Notes: generated from the letters alone by a model not told the origin. A stretch of 59,763 nucleotides of DNA from Pseudomonas oryzagri (GCF_020831405.1 NZ_JAJHPU010000023.1:1-59763), one strand, 5' to 3'. Counted from the stretch's first letter, positions 7,995 through 16,838 are shown. Program-made: numbers and translations.

Positions 7995-8627
7995 ATGGAT
8001 AACAACAACAGCCTCGCCGCGCGCCTGGACCGCCTCGAATCCATCGAGGAAATCCGCCAACTGGCCGGCAAGTATTCGCTGTCGCTGGACATGCGCGACC
8101 TCGACTCCCACGTCAACCTGTTCGCCCCGGACATCCGCGTCGGCCGCGAGAAGATCGGCCGCGCCCACCTCAAGAGCTGGCTGGACGACACCCTGCGCAA
8201 CCAGTTCGACGGCACCTCGCACCACCTCGGCCAGCACATCATCGAGTTCGTCGACGCCGACCACGCCACCGGCGTGGTGTATTCGAAGAACGAGCACGAG
8301 ACCGGCGCCGAGTGGGTGATCATGCAGATGCTCTACTGGGACGACTACGAGCGCATCGACGGGCGCTGGTACTTCCGCCGCCGTCTGCCCTGCTACTGGT
8401 ACGCCACCGACCTGAACAAGCCGCCGATCGGCCAGCGCAAGATGCGCTGGCCCGGCCGCGAGCCCTATCACGGCACCTTCCACGACCTGTTCCCCTCCTG
8501 GAGCGAGTTCTGGGCCGCGCGCCCGGACAAGGAGAGCCTGCCCGAGGTCGCCGAGCCGGCGCCGCTGGAAGGCTTCCTCGCCACCCTGCGCCGCGGTGCC
8601 GGCGCGCCGAAGATCCGCGTGCGCTGA
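7995..8627 (+). CDS. SnoaL-like protein, BaiE (bile acid 7-alpha-dehydratase)-like
   Basis: This 210-aa NTF2-fold protein begins ARLDRLESIEEIRQLAGKYS, the helix pattern that starts SnoaL_4 proteins, including clostridial BaiE. A His-rich core (FDGTSHHLGQHIIEF) and YERIDGRWYFRRRLPCYWY follow. The tail of about 60 residues is longer than in BaiE (166 aa). BaiE removes the 7-alpha-hydroxyl of 3-oxo-delta4 bile acids, so a hydroxysteroid dehydratase function is plausible here, between SDRs and an OYE reductase. The ATG at 7995 follows AAGGGC; a start at 7923 would add low-complexity sequence. Family is fairly sure; the reaction is inferred. Confidence 0.75.
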   Translation: MDNNNSLAARLDRLESIEEIRQLAGKYSLSLDMRDLDSHVNLFAPDIRVGREKIGRAHLKSWLDDTLRNQFDGTSHHLGQHIIEFVDADHATGVVYSKNEHETGAEWVIMQMLYWDDYERIDGRWYFRRRLPCYWYATDLNKPPIGQRKMRWPGREPYHGTFHDLFPSWSEFWAARPDKESLPEVAEPAPLEGFLATLRRGAGAPKIRVR

Positions 8628-8637
8628 GGAGATGGCC

Positions 8638-9711
8638 ATGAATCCGCTGTTCCAACCCATTCGCCTCGGCGAAATCGAATTGGCCAACCGCGTGGTGATG
8701 GCGCCGATGACGCGCAGCCGCGCTGCCGACGACGGCATGCCTACCCTGGACATGGTCGAGTACTACGCCCAGCGCGCCGGCGCCGGCCTGATCGTCGCCG
8801 AGGGCACCGCGCCCTCGGCCGCCGGCCTCGGCTACTGCCGCACCCCGGGCATCTACAGCGCCGCGCAGATCGCCGCCTGGCGCGGCGTCACCCAGGCGGT
8901 GCACGCCGCCGGCGGGCGCATCGTCCTGCAACTGATGCACGTCGGCCGGGTCTCCAGCCACCACAACAAGCCGGCCGGCGCGGCGACCGTGGCGCCCTCG
9001 GCGCTGCGCGCGCGCACCCAGCTGTACAGCGACGCCGCCGGCATGGTCGACACCGACGAGCCCACGGAGCTGAGCACCGCGCAGGTCCAGGAGGTGATCG
9101 AGGAGTTCGCCCAGGCCGCGCGCAACGCCCGCGCCGCCGGCTTCGACGGCGTCGAGCTGCACTGCACCAGCGGCTACCTGCCGATGCAGTTCATGGCCGA
9201 AGGCAGCAATAAGCGCACCGACCAGTACGGCGGCAGCGTGGAGAACCGCGTGCGCTTCCCCGCCGAGGTGCTCGCCGCCATGGCCGAGGCCATCGGGCCG
9301 GGCCGCGTCGGCCTGCGCATCTGCCCCGGCAATCCCTACAACGACGCCGAGGACAGCGACCCGCTCGCCACCACGACGGCGCTGCTCGACGCCATCGCGC
9401 CATTCGGCCTGGCCTACCTGCACGTGATGCGCGCGCAGGTGCCGGGCCTCGACGCCTTCGCCCTGGCCCGCGCGCGCTTCCCCGGCGCGCTGATCCTCAA
9501 CGACGGTTTCGACGGCCAGTCGGCGCGCGAGGCCATCGAGGCCGGGCAGGGCGAGGCGGTGTCCTTCGCCCGCCACTACGTCGGCAACCCTGACCTGGCC
9601 GAGCGCCTGCGCGTCAACGCGCCGCTGGCCGGCTTCGACCGCAAGACGCTCTACACCGTCGGTCCATGCGGCTACACCGACTATCCGCGCTGGCCGGTGC
9701 CGGCGCAGTGA
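8638..9711 (+). CDS. Old Yellow Enzyme-type alkene reductase
   Basis: This 357-aa FMN TIM-barrel enzyme has the OYE pattern: ELANRVVMAPMTRSRA near the N-terminus, LQLMHVGRVSS, and GSNKRTDQYGGSVENRVRF. Family members reduce activated C=C bonds with NAD(P)H. The substrate-anchoring pair, normally His-x2-Asn or His-x2-His, reads HCTS here, so the second residue is Ser. It follows the SnoaL-like gene at 10 bp with GAGGAG correctly placed for the ATG at 8638. Reduction of a double bond created by a preceding dehydration is a reasonable inference. Confidence 0.88.
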   Translation: MNPLFQPIRLGEIELANRVVMAPMTRSRAADDGMPTLDMVEYYAQRAGAGLIVAEGTAPSAAGLGYCRTPGIYSAAQIAAWRGVTQAVHAAGGRIVLQLMHVGRVSSHHNKPAGAATVAPSALRARTQLYSDAAGMVDTDEPTELSTAQVQEVIEEFAQAARNARAAGFDGVELHCTSGYLPMQFMAEGSNKRTDQYGGSVENRVRFPAEVLAAMAEAIGPGRVGLRICPGNPYNDAEDSDPLATTTALLDAIAPFGLAYLHVMRAQVPGLDAFALARARFPGALILNDGFDGQSAREAIEAGQGEAVSFARHYVGNPDLAERLRVNAPLAGFDRKTLYTVGPCGYTDYPRWPVPAQ

Positions 9712-9747
9712 GCCTGGCGACCCGCGAAGCCTTTCAGGGGAAACGAC

Positions 9748-11607
9748 ATGAACGATCGCATTGATGCGCAACCGGTGGCGGCGCTGGACGCCGCTCCGGT
9801 ACCCCGCGAGGTCACCCAGGCGCGCCTCGACCGCCGAGCCGCGGCCAGCGCGCTGGTCAAGCCGCGCGACCTCTACACCATCGCCGACCGCCTCGAGGAG
9901 CAGGCGCTGCGCCATGCCGCGCAGCCCATGCTGATCTACGGCGGCGAGCGCTACAGCTACGCCGAGGTGGACGCGCGCGCCAACCAGGTGGCCCATGCCG
10001 CCCTGGCCCGCGGCCTCAAGGCCGGCGACGTGTGCGCGCTGGCCCTGGAGAACCGCCCGGAGTTCTTCTTCGCCTGGTTCGGCCTGGTCAAGCTCGGCGT
10101 GGTGGTGGCGCCGCTCAACACCCACGTCAGCGGCAAGCCGCTGGCCCACGCGCTGGAGAGCACCGGTGCGCGCGCCGTGCTGGCCGGCGAGGAATGCCTG
10201 GCCAACTTCGCCGCCAGCGAAGGCCTGCCGGCCGTGCCGCTGTGGCTGGTGCCGGACGCCGAGAAGCCGGCCACCGACGAGCTGCGCGCGCTGGCCGACG
10301 CCGGCTTCGCCGCCGAGGTGGCGGTCGCCTCGCGCGAGGCGCCGCCCCGCAGCCTGCGCGAAGGCATCACCGCCGAGACGCCGAGCCTGCTGATCTTCAC
10401 CTCCGGCACCACCGGCCTGCCCAAGGCGGCGCGCTACAGCCACATGCGCTGGATGAGTTCGGGCGACGTGATGGTGGTGACCCTCGAGGCCACCCCGGCG
10501 GACGTCTTCTACTGCTGCCTGCCGCTCTACCACGGCGCGGCGGCCACCTCGGTGACCTCCACCGCGCTCAAGGCCGGCGCCGCCATAGTGGTGCGCCGCC
10601 GCTTCAGCGTGCGCGAGTTCTGGAACGACGTGCGCCGCAACGGCATCACCGTGCTGCAGTACATCGGTGAGATCTGCCGCTACCTGCTCAACCTGCCGGA
10701 GGACCCACGCGACCGCGAGCACAGCCTGCGCGCCATGCTCGGTGCCGGGCTGTCCCCGGAGTCTTGGCAACGCTGGGTGGAGCGCTTCGGCGCGGTGCAG
10801 ATCTTCGAGGGCTGGGGCTCGACCGAGGCCAACGCCAACCTGATCAACGTCGACAACCGCATCGGCTCCTGCGGCCGCGTGCCGTACTGGGAGAAGACCA
10901 ACTTCCGCCTGGTGCGTTTCGACGTGGAGAGCGAGGCGCACCCGCGCGACGCCAACGGCTTCTACCTGCTCTGCCAGCCGGGCGAGGTGGGCGAGGCGGT
11001 CGGCCGCATCATCAACCATCCGGACATCGGTGGCGGCCGCTTCGAGGGCTACACCTCGGCCGAGGCCACCGAGAAGAAGATCCTCCGCGACGTGTTCGAG
11101 ACGGGCGACTCCTACTGGAGCTCGGGCGACCTGCTGCGCTACGACGAGGACGGCTACTTCTACTTCGTCGACCGCATCGGCGACACCTTCCGCTGGAAGA
11201 GCGAGAACGTCTCGACCCTGGAGGTGGCCGACGCCCTGGTCGACTACCCGGGTCTGGAGCTGATCAACATCTACGGCGTGCAGGTGCCTGGGCAGGAGGG
11301 CCGCGCCGGCATGGCCGCGGTGCTGATGCAGGAGGGCCACGCCTTCGATCCGCAGAGCTTCTACGCGCTGACCGAGGCGCGCCTGCCGCGCTACGCCGCG
11401 CCGGTGTTCGTGCGCGTGTCGGCCACCGCCGACCTGACCAGCACCTTCAAGCTGCGCAAGGTCGACCTGCAGCGCCAGGGCTACGACCCGGCGGCGTTCG
11501 CCGACCCGCTGTACGTGCGCGACGACGGCGCCGGCACCTACCGGCCGTACTCGGCCGAGGTGCTGGCCGGCATCGGCCTGCGGCCCTTCGGTGACAGCCA
11601 TGGCTGA
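9748..11607 (+). CDS. Acyl-CoA synthetase, FadD/FATP-type (steroid or bile-acid CoA ligase candidate)
   Basis: This 619-aa ANL-superfamily ligase has the AMP-binding loop IFTSGTTGLPKAARYSH around residue 215, the FEGWGSTEAN acyl-adenylate motif, and YFYFVDRIGDTFRWKSENVS, the hinge region that in FATP/very-long-chain enzymes follows this form. It should activate a carboxylate to its CoA thioester with ATP. In bile-acid degraders such ligases (StdA-type; BaiB in clostridia) activate the C5 side chain. The downstream MBL gene starts inside its last codons, indicating translational coupling. Confidence 0.88.
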   Translation: MNDRIDAQPVAALDAAPVPREVTQARLDRRAAASALVKPRDLYTIADRLEEQALRHAAQPMLIYGGERYSYAEVDARANQVAHAALARGLKAGDVCALALENRPEFFFAWFGLVKLGVVVAPLNTHVSGKPLAHALESTGARAVLAGEECLANFAASEGLPAVPLWLVPDAEKPATDELRALADAGFAAEVAVASREAPPRSLREGITAETPSLLIFTSGTTGLPKAARYSHMRWMSSGDVMVVTLEATPADVFYCCLPLYHGAAATSVTSTALKAGAAIVVRRRFSVREFWNDVRRNGITVLQYIGEICRYLLNLPEDPRDREHSLRAMLGAGLSPESWQRWVERFGAVQIFEGWGSTEANANLINVDNRIGSCGRVPYWEKTNFRLVRFDVESEAHPRDANGFYLLCQPGEVGEAVGRIINHPDIGGGRFEGYTSAEATEKKILRDVFETGDSYWSSGDLLRYDEDGYFYFVDRIGDTFRWKSENVSTLEVADALVDYPGLELINIYGVQVPGQEGRAGMAAVLMQEGHAFDPQSFYALTEARLPRYAAPVFVRVSATADLTSTFKLRKVDLQRQGYDPAAFADPLYVRDDGAGTYRPYSAEVLAGIGLRPFGDSHG

Positions 11608-12685
11608 ACTCGACCACAACGGCCATGAGCTGAAGGCCGGCCTGCGCTTCCCCTGGGTGGCGCCGCCGGCCGCCGGCGAGACGCTGGAGGTGGCGCCCGG
11701 CGTGCTCTGGCTGCGCATGCCGCTGCCGTTCGGGCTGGACCACATCAACCTCTACCTGCTGCGCCACGACGACGGCTGGGTGGCGGTGGACAGTGGCCTC
11801 GCCACCGAGCAGAGCCGCGCGGTGTGGGAGCAGGTGCTGGGCGGCGTGCTGGAAGGCCGCCCGCTGCTGGCGCTGGTCTGCACCCACTTCCACTACGACC
11901 ACAGCGGGCTGCTCGGCTGGCTGGCCGAGCGCTTCCGCTGTCCGGTGTACATGACCCACGCCGAGTACCAGGCGATCCACGTCGCGCCGCCGCAGGACGA
12001 CGAGCCGCACTGGGCGTTCCACCAGTACTACCGCCAAGCCGGGCTGAGCGAGGAGGATTCGGTGGCGTTCCTGCCGCTGATCCGCCAGGCGCACTTCCGG
12101 CCGACGCCGCCGGCCGCCTTCCGCCGGCTCAGGGAGGGCAGCGTGCTGCCCATCGGCGGGCGGCGCTGGCAGGTGGTGGTCGGCCGCGGCCACTCGCCCG
12201 AGCATGCCTGCCTGTACAGCGCCGAGGACGGCCTCTTGATCTCCGGCGACCAGGTGCTGCCGCGCATCACCCCGACCGTCGGCGTCAGCGTCGACGAGCC
12301 GGACGGCGATCCCCTGCGCGACTGGCTGGAGTCCCTCGACCGGCTGGGCCAGCTGCCGGACGAGGTGCTGGTGCTGCCGGCCCACGAGCGGCCGTTCCAC
12401 GGCCTGCACACGCGGCTGACCCAGCTGCGCGAGCACCACCGAAGGCACCTCGACCTGGCGCTGGAGCGCTGCGCCCAGCCGTGCACGGCGGCCGAGCTGA
12501 TGGCCGAGCTGTTCCCGCGCCTGAGGAGCCGTTTCGACGAGCTGATGGCCATCGCCGAGACCCTGGCGCACTGCAACTACCTGATCGGCGAGGGGCTGCT
12601 GGTGCGCGAAACGGAGGCGGGCGTGCACCGCTATCGCCGCGTCCGGTCCGGGGAGACGACCGGCGCGCCTTCTAGTCCTTTTTGA
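11600..12685 (+). CDS. MBL-fold metallo-hydrolase
   Basis: This 361-aa metallo-beta-lactamase fold protein has the zinc motif HFHYDHSG, a third ligand region GRGHSPEHA, the Asp region SGDQVLPRITP and a distal LPAHERPFHG. Members hydrolyse thioesters, lactones and similar bonds. The ATG at 11600 overlaps the stop of the CoA ligase by 8 bp. A thioesterase or lactonase acting on a steroid CoA intermediate is possible but not shown. Its last codons overlap a copy of the putative regulatory dyad for the next gene. Confidence 0.85.
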   Translation: MAELDHNGHELKAGLRFPWVAPPAAGETLEVAPGVLWLRMPLPFGLDHINLYLLRHDDGWVAVDSGLATEQSRAVWEQVLGGVLEGRPLLALVCTHFHYDHSGLLGWLAERFRCPVYMTHAEYQAIHVAPPQDDEPHWAFHQYYRQAGLSEEDSVAFLPLIRQAHFRPTPPAAFRRLREGSVLPIGGRRWQVVVGRGHSPEHACLYSAEDGLLISGDQVLPRITPTVGVSVDEPDGDPLRDWLESLDRLGQLPDEVLVLPAHERPFHGLHTRLTQLREHHRRHLDLALERCAQPCTAAELMAELFPRLRSRFDELMAIAETLAHCNYLIGEGLLVRETEAGVHRYRRVRSGETTGAPSSPF

Positions 12686-12689
12686 CGAC
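12672..12689 (+). promoter_or_regulatory. Putative regulatory dyad, site 2
   Basis: CTAGTC-CTTTTT-GACGAC, ending 66 bp before the DUF1302 gene start and overlapping the end of the MBL gene. It matches the family consensus at GTC and GACGA. Confidence 0.55.
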
Positions 12690-12755
12690 GAGTTCGGTCG
12701 AGCGAAGTCTGGAAACTCGACTCGGCCGGTTGGCCTTCATTAGGAGAGAAGCAGC

Positions 12756-14360
12756 ATGCACAATAAGAAAAACCCACGTTGCACCGCTCTGGTAGCCCAG
12801 AGTTTCCCGCTGATGGGGCTGGCCGCCGCCATCGCCATGGCCAGCGCGGCCGCCCAGGCCGGCGAGACCATCGAGTTCGACAACGGCGCCACCCTCGACT
12901 GGACGATCACCACCAGCTACGGCATCGGCGTGCGCACCGCATCCCCCGACAGCGCGCTGATCGACGGTGCGACGACCATCAACAGCGACGACGGCGACCG
13001 CAACTTCGACAAGGGCAGCCTGGTCACCAACCGCCTCGGCGCGCTGGCCGAGCTGATCCTGCGCAAGGACGACTACGGCGCGGTGCTGCGCGCCAGCACC
13101 TTCTACGACGACGTCTACCACAACGGCAACGACAACGATGCGCCGGACCGGGTGAACAAGTTCGGCGCGCACGACGAGTTCACCAGCGACGCCAAGTACT
13201 ACAGCGGCGGTCGCAGCCGCATCCTCGATGCCTATGTGTTCGGCGGCTGGCGTACCGACGACGGCCAGAGCATCGACGTCAAGGTCGGCGAGCACGTGGT
13301 GTCCTGGGGCGAGAGCCTGATCTACCCGGGCGTCTCCGGCGCGCAGTCGCCGGTCGACGTGGTCAAGGCCTCGCTGCCGGGCATCGAGGCCAAGGAAGTG
13401 CTGCTGCCGGTGGGCCAGGTCTCCGGGCAGTGGAGCCTCAACGAGCAGTTCAGCCTGGGCGGCTACGTGCAGTACGAGTGGAGCGGCAACGAACTGGCGC
13501 CGGCCGGCAGCTACATGTCGACCAGCGACGTCACCGGCCCGGGCCGCGAGCTGCTGCGTGCCGGCGCGCTGTCGATCCCCTACCTGGATACCAACGAACC
13601 GCGCAGCAGCGGCCAGTGGGGCCTGCAGATGCGCTACCGGCCGACCCCGGACCTGGAGCTGTCGCTGTTCCGCATCAACTACCACGACCGCAACCCGGCC
13701 GGCATCGAGCTGCTGCCCGGGGTTGCCAACCCGCGGATCCCGCGCGGCTACGTGATCGACTACTTCGAGGACATCCACCTCACCGGCCTGAGCTTCTCCA
13801 CCAAGATCGGCGACACCCAGGTTGGCGGCGAATGGTCGTACCGCGACGGCGCGCCGGTGCAGGTGCTGACCGCCGCCGGTCCGAAGCCGACCAAGGGCCG
13901 CGGCCAGCAGATGCAGCTGTCGTTCATGCGCATCCTCGGCGACCGTCCGTGGGCCAGCCAGACCACCTTCATGGGCGAGATCGCCCATATCCGGGTGGAC
14001 GACGTCGACGACCTCAACGGTGCCGACGACGACACCTTCAAGACCGCCTCGGCGTGGAAGAGCAAGACCGCCACCGCCTACTCGCTGGTCGGCGTGTTCA
14101 ACTATCCGGGTGTGTTCACCGGCTGGGACCTGGACGTGCCGGTGCGCTTCTCGCACATCGTCGAGGGTGCCACGCCGCTGTCCGGCACCATCTCCGGCGC
14201 CAAGGGCGACCGTCGCCTGACCGTCGGCACCACCTTCAAGTACATGGGCAACCTGGAAATCGGCCTGGCCTACAACGCCTTCCTCGGCGAGCCCGACCCG
14301 ATCAAGCGTCAGCTGGCCGACCGGGACTATGCGACCCTGTCCGCCAAGTATTCGTTCTGA
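12756..14360 (+). CDS. DUF1302 family outer-membrane protein
   Basis: This 534-aa protein has a signal peptide (basic MHNKKNPR, hydrophobic FPLMGLAAAIAMASAA, likely cleavage AQA-GE near 35) followed by sequence rich in alternating polar and aromatic residues typical of beta-barrels, ending ADRDYATLSAKYSF with a terminal aromatic. The DUF1302 family commonly occurs with DUF1329, YCF48 and RND/MMPL genes in clusters for hydrophobic substrates. Here the RND and YCF48 partners are 33 kb away and no DUF1329 gene was seen. It probably forms an outer-membrane channel for steroids (inference). A REP-like repeat follows it. Confidence 0.85.
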   Translation: MHNKKNPRCTALVAQSFPLMGLAAAIAMASAAAQAGETIEFDNGATLDWTITTSYGIGVRTASPDSALIDGATTINSDDGDRNFDKGSLVTNRLGALAELILRKDDYGAVLRASTFYDDVYHNGNDNDAPDRVNKFGAHDEFTSDAKYYSGGRSRILDAYVFGGWRTDDGQSIDVKVGEHVVSWGESLIYPGVSGAQSPVDVVKASLPGIEAKEVLLPVGQVSGQWSLNEQFSLGGYVQYEWSGNELAPAGSYMSTSDVTGPGRELLRAGALSIPYLDTNEPRSSGQWGLQMRYRPTPDLELSLFRINYHDRNPAGIELLPGVANPRIPRGYVIDYFEDIHLTGLSFSTKIGDTQVGGEWSYRDGAPVQVLTAAGPKPTKGRGQQMQLSFMRILGDRPWASQTTFMGEIAHIRVDDVDDLNGADDDTFKTASAWKSKTATAYSLVGVFNYPGVFTGWDLDVPVRFSHIVEGATPLSGTISGAKGDRRLTVGTTFKYMGNLEIGLAYNAFLGEPDPIKRQLADRDYATLSAKYSF

Positions 14361-14433
14361 CCAGGATGGGCCGGGGAGCGCGTGCTGCCCGGCCCGTTCG
14401 ATCAGGGCAATGGCATGAATCCGGTCAGTCCGT

Positions 14434-14530
14434 TGTAGGGGCGAATTCATTCGCCATGGGCCGCAACGCGGCCCCGCAGGTTGCCAAGGGCGGGCCGGTG
14501 GCCTGCCTGGCGAATGAATTCGCCCCTACA
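14434..14530. repeat. REP-like inverted repeat, copy 3
   Basis: Arms TGTAGGGGCGAATTCATTCG and its complement flank a ~50-bp variable loop. It lies between the DUF1302 gene and the thiolase-like gene. Confidence 0.85.
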
Positions 14531-14567
14531 GGATGATCCGGTCAACCCGATTCGAACGATCCGCGCC

Positions 14568-14603
14568 GGGCGCGACTGCTGCATAGTGGTTGCAGTCGCG
14601 CCC
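14568..14603. promoter_or_regulatory. Perfect 12-bp inverted repeat upstream of the thiolase-like gene
   Basis: GGGCGCGACTGC and GCAGTCGCGCCC are separated by 12 bp containing GCATAGT, a possible -10 element. It ends 19 bp before the ATG at 14623. It could be an operator or a 5' UTR hairpin. It differs from the dyad found elsewhere in the window. Confidence 0.55.
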
Positions 14604-14622
14604 TGCGCCAGTGGAGACAACC

Positions 14623-15834
14623 ATGGGACTCAAAGGCAACGCCGCCATCGTCGGGGCGGCCCAGTACAAACCGGAGAAGTACGCCACCGCGCCGCGCATG
14701 TTCCACCTGGAGCAGGTGGCCGACCTCGCCGCGCGCGCCCTGGCCGACGCCGGCCTGCAAGCCTCGGACCTCGACGGCCTGGTGATCAACGGCCCGCAGT
14801 TCCACGAGGCCTCGGTGTTCGTCCCGGCCATGGCCGCCGAATACCTGGGCATGAAGCTCAACTTCGCCGAGGTGGTCGACCTGGGCGGCTGCACCTCGGT
14901 GGCCATGGTCTGGCGCGCCGCCGCCGCCATCGAACTGGGCCTGTGCCAGGCGGTGCTCTGCGTGCTGCCGGCGCGCATGGCGCCCTTCGGCCCCGACGAG
15001 GACCCGAGCTGGATGGCCCGCGCCATGCGCTTCGGCGGCCATAGCACGGCCTTCGGCGCGCCCGAGGCGGAGTTCGACCTGCCCTACGGGCACATGGGCC
15101 AGAACACCGGCTACGCGATGATCGCCCAGCGCTACGCCGCCCAGTACGGCTATGACGCCGCGGCCATGGCCAAGATCGCCGTCGATCAGCGCTTCAACGC
15201 CCAGTTCAACCCCGAGGCCATGTTCTACGGCCAGCCGCTCACCGTGGAGCAGGTGCTGGCCAGCAAGATGGTCGCCGACCCGCTGCACGTGCTGGAGATC
15301 GTCATGCCAGTGGCCGGCGGTGCGGCGCTGATCGTCGCCTCCAAGGAAGTCGCCGCCCGCGCGCGCAACCGCGGCGCGGTGGTCACCGGCTTCGGCGAGC
15401 ACCTGGAGTTCAAGTCGCCGTCCTACGCCGACGACATGACCCGCACGCCGGTTGGCCCGGCCTCGGACCGCGCCTTCGCCATGGCGGGCCTCAAGCCCGC
15501 CGACATGCACGCCGCGCAGATCTACGACTGCTACACCATCACCACGCTGCTCACCCTGGAGGACGCCGGCTTCGCGCCCAAGGGCGAGGGCATGCGCTTC
15601 GTCCGCGAGAACGACCTGACCTGGCGCGGCAACTTCCCGATGAACACCCACGGCGGCCAGCTCAGCTTCGGCCAGGCCGGCTCGGCCGGCGGCATGTCGC
15701 AGGTCATCGAGGCCTTCCACCAGATCGCCGGCCGCGCCGGCGACCGCCAGCTCGCCCGCTGCGACAACGTCTACGTCTCCGGTACCGGCGGCGTGATGAG
15801 CGAGCAGGGCGCACTGATTCTCCAGGGAGCATGA
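14623..15834 (+). CDS. Thiolase-like lipid-transfer protein (Ltp2/SCP-x-type steroid aldolase candidate)
   Basis: This 403-aa thiolase-fold protein has a conserved Cys90 in DLGGCTSVAM and a C-terminal MNTHGGQLSFGQAGSAGG loop typical of non-canonical thiolases of the Ltp2/SCP-x group rather than classical thiolases, which would have GHPxGxSG. In actinobacterial cholesterol and proteobacterial cholate pathways such proteins pair with a DUF35 protein to release the last side-chain unit by retro-aldol cleavage. The next gene encodes exactly a DUF35 module and overlaps by ATGA, so a complex is likely. The ATG at 14623 follows GGAGAC. Confidence 0.82.
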   Translation: MGLKGNAAIVGAAQYKPEKYATAPRMFHLEQVADLAARALADAGLQASDLDGLVINGPQFHEASVFVPAMAAEYLGMKLNFAEVVDLGGCTSVAMVWRAAAAIELGLCQAVLCVLPARMAPFGPDEDPSWMARAMRFGGHSTAFGAPEAEFDLPYGHMGQNTGYAMIAQRYAAQYGYDAAAMAKIAVDQRFNAQFNPEAMFYGQPLTVEQVLASKMVADPLHVLEIVMPVAGGAALIVASKEVAARARNRGAVVTGFGEHLEFKSPSYADDMTRTPVGPASDRAFAMAGLKPADMHAAQIYDCYTITTLLTLEDAGFAPKGEGMRFVRENDLTWRGNFPMNTHGGQLSFGQAGSAGGMSQVIEAFHQIAGRAGDRQLARCDNVYVSGTGGVMSEQGALILQGA

Positions 15835-16778
15835 GCGAGATGTCGACCAACAAACCGATGCCCGCGCCGACGGAAATCTCGGCACCGTTCTGGGCTGGCC
15901 TCAAGGAACAGCGCCTGACCCTGCCGCAGTGCCAGGCCTGCGGCCACTGGATCTTCTACCCGCGTCGCCACTGCGACCGCTGCTACTCCCACGACCTGAA
16001 ATGGCAGGACGTTTCCGGCAGCGGCACGCTGTACAGCTTCACCGTGGCGCGCATCCCGACCCTGCCGGACTTCGCCGACGAGGCGCCGCAGAAACTCGCT
16101 GTGGTCGAGCTGGACGAGGGCGTGCGGATCAATACCACCCTGATCGGCCTGGAGGAGGGCGAGATCAAGATCGGCATGCGCCTCAAGCCGGTGTTCGACA
16201 CTGTGAACCGCGAGGGCGACACCCTGCTGCGCTTCACCGGCATCGACAAGGACGTGGCTCCGCGCCGCTTCGACGCGCCGCAGGCCGTGGAGCAGGTCGA
16301 GGAGCAGGCGCCGCGCCGGCAGATCCGCGTCGACGACGCCGAGGCCCTGCACGCGCTGGTCAGCGACGAGTTCACCGCGTGGAGCAACCAGATCGTCGTC
16401 GACCAGGCGCTGATCGACGAGTTCGCCAGGCTGTCCGGCGACGACTACTGGATCCACACCGACCCGGAACGCGCCCGCAAGCAGGGCCCGTTCGGCGGCA
16501 CCATCGCTCACGGCGCGCTGGTCCAGGTGCTGATGTCGCGCCTCAAGGTGCCGTTCGAGCACGAGATCGTCGGCTTCACCAATATGGTCAACTACGGCTC
16601 CGACCGCCTGCGCTTCCCCAGCCCGGTGCCGGCCGGATCGCGCATCCATTCCCGCGGCCGGGTCAAGGCCGTGGAGATCGGCAAGCGCGGCACCCAGCTG
16701 ACCCTGGAGCTGAACATCCACGTGGTCGGCAGCGAACGCCCGGCGGTGATCAACGACCTGGTCGTGCTGTACATGTAA
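15831..16778 (+). CDS. DUF35 (zinc ribbon/OB) fused to MaoC-like hydratase
   Basis: This 315-aa protein has two domains. Residues about 20-130 are a DUF35/ChsH2-C-type OB fold with a zinc ribbon, Cys34, Cys37, Cys48 and Cys51. Residues about 165-315 are a MaoC-type hot-dog domain with FARLSGDDYWIHTDPERA and GPFGGTIAHGALVQ, the hydratase-2 motif. In mycobacteria ChsH2 carries the same two modules in the opposite order and, with ChsH1 and Ltp2, hydrates then cleaves the steroid side-chain enoyl-CoA. Overlap with the thiolase-like gene supports one hydratase/aldolase complex. A terminator follows. Confidence 0.85.
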   Translation: MSEMSTNKPMPAPTEISAPFWAGLKEQRLTLPQCQACGHWIFYPRRHCDRCYSHDLKWQDVSGSGTLYSFTVARIPTLPDFADEAPQKLAVVELDEGVRINTTLIGLEEGEIKIGMRLKPVFDTVNREGDTLLRFTGIDKDVAPRRFDAPQAVEQVEEQAPRRQIRVDDAEALHALVSDEFTAWSNQIVVDQALIDEFARLSGDDYWIHTDPERARKQGPFGGTIAHGALVQVLMSRLKVPFEHEIVGFTNMVNYGSDRLRFPSPVPAGSRIHSRGRVKAVEIGKRGTQLTLELNIHVVGSERPAVINDLVVLYM

Positions 16779-16803
16779 GGCCCCTGCGAAGTGTCACCCT
16801 TTG

Positions 16804-16838
16804 GCCGCCCGGGGCGCATGCGTCGGGCGGTCTTTTTT
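16804..16838 (+). terminator. Rho-independent terminator after the DUF35-MaoC gene
   Basis: The stem CCGCCCG / CGGGCGG around a GC-rich loop is followed by TCTTTTTTG. Confidence 0.8.

Noticed and set aside
8320-11748. A 1142-codon open frame on the minus strand
   Set aside because: It is antisense to the OYE and CoA-ligase genes, rich in His, Arg, Ala and Gly as expected from GC-rich complement, with no recognisable domain.
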